A DNA stretch of 64,000 nt from Isoetes taiwanensis (lineage: Eukaryota; Streptophyta; Lycopodiopsida; Isoetales; Isoetaceae): assembly GCA_021234155.1 (NCBI GenBank), contig JAJEKV010000051.1, positions 7,290,761 through 7,354,760 on the forward strand. The letters are read 5' to 3'. Position 1 is the first letter of the stretch. Each line of letters starts with the position of its first letter. The notes under the pieces were generated by a model. It worked only from the letters and a program-made list of their open reading frames with translations, was not told the DNA's origin and did not search any database. Below, piece by piece: positions 57,802 through 64,000 of this stretch. The position numbers were made by a program, and so were the translations under genes.

Positions 57802-58034
57802 TGGAAGGGGAAAATTGAAATCGAAATCATAGCCAAAATATTTTCCTGATTTTTGGTAATCGGATTTTATTTCCGGTAGCTAAAAATCCCAAAACCATAG
57901 CGAAATCATTAAAAAATAATTCCAAAAAAGTTTTTCTCCAGGCCTGAAAATTTCAAATTAACAAGATAGATATGAAAAAAAGTCAACTACACTGAAAAAC
58001 TTTAATATTAAGGTAATTACAAAACTTGAGGCCT

Positions 58035-59215
58035 TTAGAGTCTCTCTTTGCAAATTCTCCGCGCCAAATGCAGGTCCTTAGGCATGACGGTTACCCGCTT
58101 GGCGTGGATAGCGCAGAGATTCCCTTCTTCAAAGAGCTGGATCAGCTCCGCCTCTGATGCCTCCTGCAGGGCCCTGACAGTGAGGGGTGTCACCCTATAG
58201 TCAGTTCGGAACTCCTGCATTACTTCCCGGAGGAGCCGCTCAAACGGCGCCTTCCGGATCAGGAGATTAGTACACTGCTGGAAGTGCCTAATCTCCCGAA
58301 AGACTCGGGCGTGCCGTGAATTAGGTCCATGGTGGACCTTCTTTGGCGGTTCCGGTCTTGGGGGTGGCGGCTTTGGCTGGTTCTTCGGCCTCCCCCCCTT
58401 AACGTACTTCTGTACGTTCTGCTTACAGTACCAGTCATTGTACCTCGTCCAGCGACGGAGGTACTCTTGGTACACCTTCATGCGGCGCTTGAATTCACGA
58501 TCCTGCCGGAGGGTGAATTTATGCTCGCCCACCTTTTGCTTCTTCACTACCTTCGGTGGCTTGGGCCACTTCGGGTAGGGTGGACGGGCGTTGGGGTCGG
58601 ATGGATCCCCAGCGTCGCCTTCGGCCTCTTCGTCTTGGCCAGCTTCCTCCTCTTCGACTTCCTTCTCTTCCTCCTCCTGCCATTCCTCCTCCTCGCGGGG
58701 GCGAGGTTCTTCGATACGCACGGTCCCCTTGGCTTGTCCCTCCTCGCCCTCTTCTTCCTCCTCTTCTCCTTCTCCTCCCTCTCTCTTTTCTTCCTGGCCT
58801 CTGTCTCCTCCGGCCACTCGGTCACCTTTTCCTTCCCCTTCTTCTTGCTTGAAGAAGGGGCCGACTGCTGCTGGGGCTGTTGCTGCTGCTGATCCTGCTG
58901 CTGCTGCTGGGCCTGCTGCTGCTACTGATCCTGCTGCTGCTCTTCCCAGTGTTCCTCCTGGTGCTCCTCCTCCCCTTCGGACAGAGGACCGAGGTGACGG
59001 GTCTCGTCGGTCTGTTGGATCTCTACCGACGAGGAGCTGCTCTGGGGCTCCTCCTGCGACACATGGAATGTCTCGTCCGTCGAACTGGACGATTCTTCGT
59101 TCTGCCCTGGTCGGAGGTGCTCGGGTATCTGCGTCCCATGGCCTCCAGCTGCTACCGCCATCGAAGAGGTGCGCCTTGGGCTGTATTTCCTCGCTGTGCA
59201 TTTGGTCCTTGCCAT
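58035..59215 (-). pseudogene. Histone H3-like protein with a roughly 290-residue insert between tail and fold
   Basis: An ATG at 59215 begins [15 protein letters not shown], the H3 N-terminus with Gln5 and Ser10 (counted without Met) replaced. That frame runs through Ser/Glu-rich and polyglutamine sequence, is cut by a TAG at 58922-58924 (a CAG-to-TAG change in the glutamine tract), and continues as [21 protein letters not shown] shift near 58730 leads into a second frame: acidic run, Pro-rich [29 protein letters not shown], then a complete histone fold at about 58035-58320. Fold motifs: [19 protein letters not shown] (aN/a1), [12 protein letters not shown] (loop 1 of canonical length), [16 protein letters not shown] (a2), [20 protein letters not shown] (a3), ending ICKERL. 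EIRHFQ..TNLLI is closer to plant CENH3 than to canonical H3; loop 1 is canonical. It lies 566 bases from an LTR/PBS on the same strand. A dead copy of an otherwise well-kept gene. Confidence 0.82.
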
Positions 59216-59306
59216 GTCTTACGGTTAAGGAAACTGCTTACGTTAAGCTGATCAAGAGAGAGAAGGATTAAGGCAAGGTTGGGGGGGAAATGAGGTGGCA
59301 AGAAGA

Positions 59307-59314
59307 TATTTAAA
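59307..59314 (-). promoter_or_regulatory. TATA-like element before the histone-like ORF
   Basis: TTTAAATA on the minus strand lies 92-99 bases upstream of the ATG at 59215, followed by a pyrimidine-rich leader. It suggests that the ORF had its own promoter in addition to any LTR promoter. Confidence 0.45.
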
Positions 59315-59768
59315 AGGGAGGGTGCCCTAGGAAATATTATCCTACCATTAATAGGCCTAATAATTAGCCCCCTTTATTAATTACCTTAGTATACCCATTT
59401 ATTAGTATATACTTAATACTGTATTATACTATAATTCGAATTTTTGCTAATGGTTTGAAGTGTTAATTATGAATTTGCGCCATTTTTCACCCAGGTCTCG
59501 GATTGGCATGATTCTTCGACCCATTTTAGGTGAAATCTAATGCTGAAGCATAATTTTCACTCCAATTATACTAGAATGTTAATTTGACTCATTCTTTTCC
59601 CTCATCTAACAACTTAGCCTATTCTTACGGACCCACTACCTAGGAAAAAAAATTTTCCCCTAATTTCGAGGTTCCATGGTAGGAATTCTTCATTTCGCAC
59701 CCTATTAGGCCTGTTAGACTACTTTCATGGACATGGTCAGTGCTAGTTCCTGGCCAACCAAGAACATC

Positions 59769-59780
59769 GCTTTGATACCA
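59769..59780 (-). promoter_or_regulatory. Primer-binding site, initiator tRNA-Met type
   Basis: TGGTATCAAAGC on the minus strand differs at one base from the TGGTATCAGAGC complement of plant initiator tRNA-Met. It starts one base after the LTR end (CGTCACA). This is the normal start site of minus-strand cDNA synthesis in plant LTR elements and fixes the orientation of the element. Confidence 0.85.
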
Positions 59781-59781
59781 T

Positions 59782-61667
59782 TGTGACGCTCCCTACTAAA
59801 TATATGGCGCCCGGCCGTACACTCCGTAGGAAATCCCCCATCCGGTCCTTCGACCGCACGGGCCCTCCGTCTATCCCGCACTTTGGAATGACCTTAGTGC
59901 GGGAAGGGAACACGAAGGTGTCTTGCGCGCCCTTCCCCTATGGGCTCCTATCACAGCGGAAGCATAAACAATGTCAGAACTAGCAATACAACACATCAAT
60001 ACTACCTCGAAGGGTAGCCCATCCACATATCCATAACTACAAAGAAGATAAGCATATGCCCTAAAACATGAGAGCTCCTACCTATGGCTCCGACCCATAA
60101 GGAGGATGACTGACTGGCTAGGCCTCAAGATAGAGCAGACCGAGTCATAACAATGGCGGGGCTGGCTATAGACAATGGCTAGGGTTGACCACTCCATCCG
60201 CCCCTCCTGTGCATACTTTGCAGAGTGAGCTAGATCGGGCTCTGGCATGACTCTAGCCTTCCGGATATGCAATCCCATGGTATCACCCATCAGGACTACT
60301 CCAGGTTGCATCTCCTCGGTCCGTTGAGGCAGGAAGGGTTGCATCTCCCCTTCCCAGGCCCGGGAGTTTCACCTACTATAAAGGGGATACGCCACGTGCG
60401 TTAATGGGGTCAACAAAAAACTCTCCGTACCAACCTTCTAAATACCCCTTTCTGTTTACATACTACACTGGATTCCCCCCCAGAAAACCCCCTAACCAAG
60501 CCCCTATCCGTAATTATACATACGGTTTAGGGTAAAAAAAACCCACCCCATTCACTCACATGTTATATACGCCTTAAACTATGTGACATCCCCGGGTTCC
60601 CGGGGTCTAGAGGTTCCACGGGCGGCTAGAGAATCGTGGCGACACACGATTCGTGCCCGACTTAACCCCCCAAAACAGGAGCTAAGCCAACACTTGCAAC
60701 TCCTGAGAGGCAGGGCGACACCATTGCCCCAAGAGATGTCGGACCCATGCCCGGCCCACACAAAGTGACCGACCATAGGCCTAGCCCGCTATGGAATCCT
60801 CAGTAGCCACGCTCAGCAGGGATTCCTCATCCGTATTGCCTCTAGCCCCGTTGTGTAGTGCTGAGTCACATCATAGCCTCCCTAGCCCGGTGGGCTCTTA
60901 TGCACAGGCCGCATATAGTAGGAACTAAGGGGTACTAGGAGCATACTACTTAATGGCTACTAGGTCTCTACCCCCCTTCCCAATACAAGAGGAGCAATCA
61001 TGATCAACCAACATCATATAACATCATATCATGATAATCATCATAAGAACATCTTAACCTAATCATACATCTAACTTACAGTTAGGGATCCTTGATTAGG
61101 GTTCCAGATGTTGAATAAGGGTTCTAGGATGGCTCTACTCTAGCTACGAAATACTAACTCATCTGGAGTCTAACTTCCAGATGATCTACCAAGAGCACTA
61201 CTCTACATACCTGCTCCAGAAGCACTCCCTCCCAATCCTGGGGTCTCCATGGTCTTCGAATTGGTCGAAGCTGCACTTGCTCCAAGATCGAATCCACACT
61301 CCGGGGGCTGCTGCACCAGACTATGCCACAGCGAACGGTGCTCGAAACGGAGTTTCGAGTGCGTAGAGGGGTCTCAGGGTGCTAGGGTCAGGAAAAGAGG
61401 TTTAGGGTTAGGGTTTAGGCTAATATAAGTTCGGGTCCACATGGGATGCCACGTGGCACCAATGGGGTGGGGCCGTGTGGCGGTTGCCTAATGGAATAAG
61501 GCCATGTGGAAATGGGCCTTATCCTAAGGTTATCTAAGTTAAGCATTTAACTTAGATGTGCACCCATTGCCACTTCCTAAGGTATACAAAGCTACAGGGG
61601 TAGACTTGTATAGTGACGGGTCCAGGAATATACGTATTTATGGCGTATATTCCCCTGGAACATCACA
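59782..61667 (-). repeat. Long terminal repeat (5' LTR, about 1886 bases)
   Basis: Read on the minus strand it starts TGTGATGTTCC (61667) and ends GAGCGTCACA (59782), with TG...CA ends inside matching TGTGA/TCACA inverted termini, then the primer-binding site. Near its 5' end a hairpin with arms CCAGGGGAATATACG and its complement (plus positions about 61622-61658, two-base bulge) is present. A telomere-like AAACCCTAA block (plus 61401-61419) lies about 250 bases in and may mark the transcript start region. No second copy of this LTR is in the window, so the pair cannot be compared. The LTR contains no gene; the ORFs in it are spurious. Confidence 0.72.
61401..61419 (+). repeat. Telomere-like TTTAGGG motif inside the LTR
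   Basis: TTTAGGGTTAGGGTTTAGG is built from plant telomere-type units. On the minus strand it reads AAACCCTAACCC, the 'telo box' often found in plant leaders and promoters. It is too short for a true telomeric array. Confidence 0.7.
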
Positions 61668-62342
61668 AGGCCTCCGATAAAATGCCAAGCCAGAAGGAAG
61701 CCAAAAGATTGCCGCCACACTGCCCAGATCACAACCCCAAAAAATACTGCCACTCATTGAAGCTACACCCCAAGAAGACTCATTAAGACCATCCAAACTG
61801 CAACTCCAACATGTCTTGTTAAGGTTTCCACCCCAACTTCACATGCCCGTCTTGGAAGCTCATCTAAAAAAGCAACTCCACCTGCATTGGTGAGTCAGAG
61901 CTTCAAACTTTGGCGATTTCTCAAGACAGGCCACTCCATAAGTGCTAGTAAGGTCAGGGCTTCAAAAAACTACAAAAATTCAACAACTGCTAATAGTCCA
62001 ATCTGTAAGTTTAGGAGCCATCCACAAGCCAAGTGTCAGGGGACTATAAAGATGGGTCAAAAATACAAGAATCCTACTATCAAAAAGGAGGAACGATCCA
62101 TGAGAATCTTGGGAAGCCATCGGGCTACATCGAGATCGAGAAATATGGGAAAACCAACCAGGAAGATCCTTGGAAGCCACCGGGCTATGCCGAGTTTGAG
62201 AATTGCAATATATATACAGGCTCAACAGAGGGCGCGTGCCTCAACGAGTTGATCATCTAAAACCTCGATGAATGAACAACGGGACGGGGATGTTCGACGC
62301 CGCATAACCGAAATAGACAGAAAAAGGCAGCGGCATCAAGAA
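61668..62342 (+). other. Outer flank of the LTR with a small internally repeated ORF
   Basis: At 62033-62260 an ORF encodes two similar segments (HENLGKPSGYIEIEKYG and DPWKPPGYAEFENC), about 57 bases apart. DNA between 61860 and 62240 has several related AAGCCA(C/T)CGGGCTA-like words. It could be a remnant of a repetitive protein gene or a simple DNA duplication. No family recognised. Confidence 0.35.
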
Positions 62343-63500
62343 AACCTAATGGCGAAAGATTAGGACGGCATGAACATGCTGGAATCGCTGCAATCCAAGG
62401 TAAGCGATAACCAAATTGGATTCAATTAATAACTTGTGGTGATGACGAAATGGATTGCCAAAACGGTAATGCAGTATGTAATTGTCATGCAACAATTCTG
62501 CAGCTTCCCAAACAACGGGGAAGGGCCACCGGTCTACCGCCCACTCCACGAACTCCCAGAGTTCCCTACGACCGATGGGATTAATCTCCCAGAGACTAAC
62601 TAGGAAGACCAGCTTCCTCTTGATTCTAACAACTAGAATCGAATAATCCTTTGCACACAAGAATTGACGAATTAGCTCCCGGAGAATCAATTCCAGTTTT
62701 GCAATTCAATGCAAGCAATGCCTTTGTATTCCAATACAAGCAAAGTCCTTGCAACGATTAAACCGAAATGCTTGCAAGCCACACAAGCAATAATCAGTAA
62801 GATATTTAATCCGAACTGAAAATCAACCTGATAGTAATAGTAACCATATAGTCAATAGCTCACAAGCGATAAAAAAATGACTATGCGATTTAGCGCGAGC
62901 GCGCGCGCACACACGCACGCACGCACGCACACACACGCACACACACACACACACAAGGAAAAAAAAAACGGGCGACAATCTCAAGAGCGACACCGTGCTA
63001 TCCAACCGTAAACGGGGGCTCAATAATGGTTCACTTCTATATAAGAAAAGAACCATAGCATTCGAAGGAAAGGTCCTTATGTACAAATATCAATATTTGA
63101 CAGAAAGAGGAATCCTTTCAAACTCGAATGGGCAAAAGTATGCTGGTGGGTATCAAAAGCATGCGTCCGGACATGGGTTTTAGCCCACTTAAAGCACCCC
63201 TGTTTTTGCTTAATTTGGGTGCTGATGGGTGTAACCGCCCGTATTTTTTCCACGCCCTTCATGTACTCATATGTCCACCTCAGCAACGAACCATTAGGAA
63301 ATGATTGTGGGATTTTGACTTTTATGCGAGTGGTTGTAAGTTACAAATTCGAGCCCAAAACTATTTCGAGCTCATGGCCCGTGCAAATTCTCTTTCCAAT
63401 TCACTTATTCTCCCTCTGTCACGAAATTCATGCCGCTTCCTAATACCGGTTGAAGGCAATCGCACGTTTAGCATTGGATTTTCGGCCTGATGAATTCCAA
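62343..63500. other. Non-coding interval with CA/CG microsatellite
   Basis: A GCGC then (CACG/CA)n tract occupies about 62895-62956. A minus-strand frame at 62346-62690 (with REL-WEFVEWAVDRWPF-like residues) is open but unassigned. A pair of partly complementary GCATG- and TTTCAAAC-type words near 63110-63175 is not convincing as structure. Confidence 0.35.
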
Positions 63501-63896
63501 TACACTGTTCCAGATTTGTTGGATCTCACTGAAACACAGGAGATATCGCATGAAGATCCAGTTTCCTCTGCAATTTACAAGAAATTGGATGCATAGAGAA
63601 AGAGAGGTGCCAGATTATGAAGTAAGATGAGAAAAGCAGCGGTTGAACGGGAATATCTGAGCATGAGACGCAGGCAAGAAATAGCCAAGATTATAGTTGA
63701 TTACTTCAACAAGCTTACCAAGAAGCGTTCACCCGAAATCAAGGCCGATGTGATGAAGAGGGTGGTTCATCACCACGAAATGAAAATCTCAGAATCTGGA
63801 ATTTTGCCAAATCCAAAGGAGTGCAAGGCAGCCGGGGGTGCTGCTCAACAACTTGAAACAGATAATGGTAGCCACAAAGAAGCAAAGGAACCATGA
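63501..63896 (+). CDS. Unassigned charged ORF at the right edge
   Basis: A short frame with DLLDLTETQEISHEDP ends in a stop at about 63594. A second frame from an ATG at 63627 gives 89 residues, rich in charged helix (MRRRQEIAKIIVDYFNKL, DVMKRVVHHHEMKI) and ending in a hydrophilic tail. The two may be exons or a broken single gene, perhaps nuclear in function given the basic helix. No family is recognised, and the gene may continue past the window. Confidence 0.35.
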
Positions 63897-64000
63897 TATT
63901 TAGAGAGCCAGAACCTCGACACTGGTGATGGCTTCGTTCACAAAATCGAAATGCAATTCCACTATGGCAGAGCTGTTAGGTACATCTATTTTTTATTTCA

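Larger units (their letters stand above)
53996..57970 (-). mobile_element. Helitron-like element (non-autonomous candidate)
   Basis: The 3' end is well formed on the minus strand: a perfect 7-base-pair hairpin (arms 54007-54013 and 54017-54023, loop GTT), a 7-base spacer, CTAG at 53999-53996, then T. The proposed 5' end is the TCTATCTTGT at 57970 on the minus strand, preceded by A, which would give the required A/T insertion site; this end is a guess. No Rep or helicase ORF lies between, so it would be non-autonomous. The interval is AT-rich and contains a repeated block with GTGAGCTCAATCCTAGACT (about 55412, 55482, and 56248 with one change). Confidence 0.5.

Noticed and set aside
58329-59271. 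Long plus-strand ORFs opposite the histone-like gene
   Set aside because: They are serine-, leucine- or proline-rich mirror frames of the repetitive minus-strand coding sequence; the minus strand carries recognisable H3 motifs.
60581-60610. A second LTR start (TGTGACATCCCCGGG) on the plus strand
   Set aside because: It resembles chromovirus LTR starts but has no matching end, PBS or polypurine tract, and lies within the better supported 59782-61667 LTR.
61401-61419. Chromosome-fusion (interstitial telomere) scar
   Set aside because: Only about 19 bases, located inside an LTR where a telo-box explanation is simpler.
1-64000. CRISPR arrays, rRNA genes, bacterial operons
   Set aside because: No regularly spaced short repeats with unique spacers, no rRNA sequence and no bacterial gene organisation; the window is eukaryotic with spliceosomal introns.

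Overview
The window is nuclear DNA from a land plant. It holds a few host genes with spliceosomal introns in a large amount of decayed transposable-element sequence. Three host genes look intact: a plant-type SEC63/ERDJ2 J-protein of the ER translocon (minus strand, 10 exons, 3191-6882), a type I pectin methylesterase with its inhibitor-like pro-region (minus strand, 2 exons, 25287-27177), and a single-exon plant protein of the SMI1/KNR4-like kind (minus strand, 27928-29385). The host introns are short (mostly 70-200 bases) although the surroundings are full of repeats. Together with a possible large-DNA-virus relic at the left edge, this suggests a non-seed vascular plant (lycophyte or fern). 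That placement is inference; the sequence does not settle it.

Layout from left to right. 0-2 kb: remnants of laminin-G-like (concanavalin-like) domains followed by a GC-rich, broken Pif1-type helicase. 3.2-6.9 kb: SEC63. 7.6-14.1 kb: two related small ORFs starting MDPVILGMIAM flank two degenerate non-LTR retrotransposons with ATTTC-type tails, plus a probable tRNA-derived SINE. 14.2-21.9 kb: a Ty3/Gypsy chromovirus-like element whose reverse transcriptase is split by about 4 kb of nested repeats, including an inverted piece of another Gypsy copy. 22-25 kb: non-coding, with degenerate 105-base repeats. 25.3-29.4 kb: pectinesterase and the KNR4-like gene. 30-32 kb: a duplicated non-coding unit. 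33-37.5 kb: a Copia element broken by a Helitron-like 3' end, and two copies of an unidentified retro-sequence. 37.7-40.1 kb: a truncated L1 LINE. 40.2-45.5 kb: three degenerate copies of a trihelix/Myb-like gene, two of them in tandem. 46.2-48.6 kb: a second Gypsy gag-protease-RT fragment.

The right third is the most unusual part. A 2.8-kb element with matching terminal inverted repeats (48687-51501) carries a broken gene for a coiled-coil plus zinc-finger protein rather than a recognisable transposase. Next comes a broken unidentified gene with its own TATA box (51.7-53.2 kb), then a Helitron-like block (about 54.0-58.0 kb). Beyond it, at 58035-59215, lies an ORF that starts like histone H3 ([10 protein letters not shown]) and ends in a complete H3 histone fold. 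The two parts are separated by a Q-, K/R-, E- and P-rich insert of roughly 290 residues. This ORF lies where gag would be expected, 566 bases downstream of a 1886-base LTR and a tRNA-Met primer-binding site, all on the minus strand. A retroelement-borne, CENH3-flavoured histone H3 is the strongest candidate here for something undescribed. The present copy has one in-frame stop and one frameshift.

The remaining sequence (61.7-64 kb) holds microsatellites and small uncharacterised ORFs.
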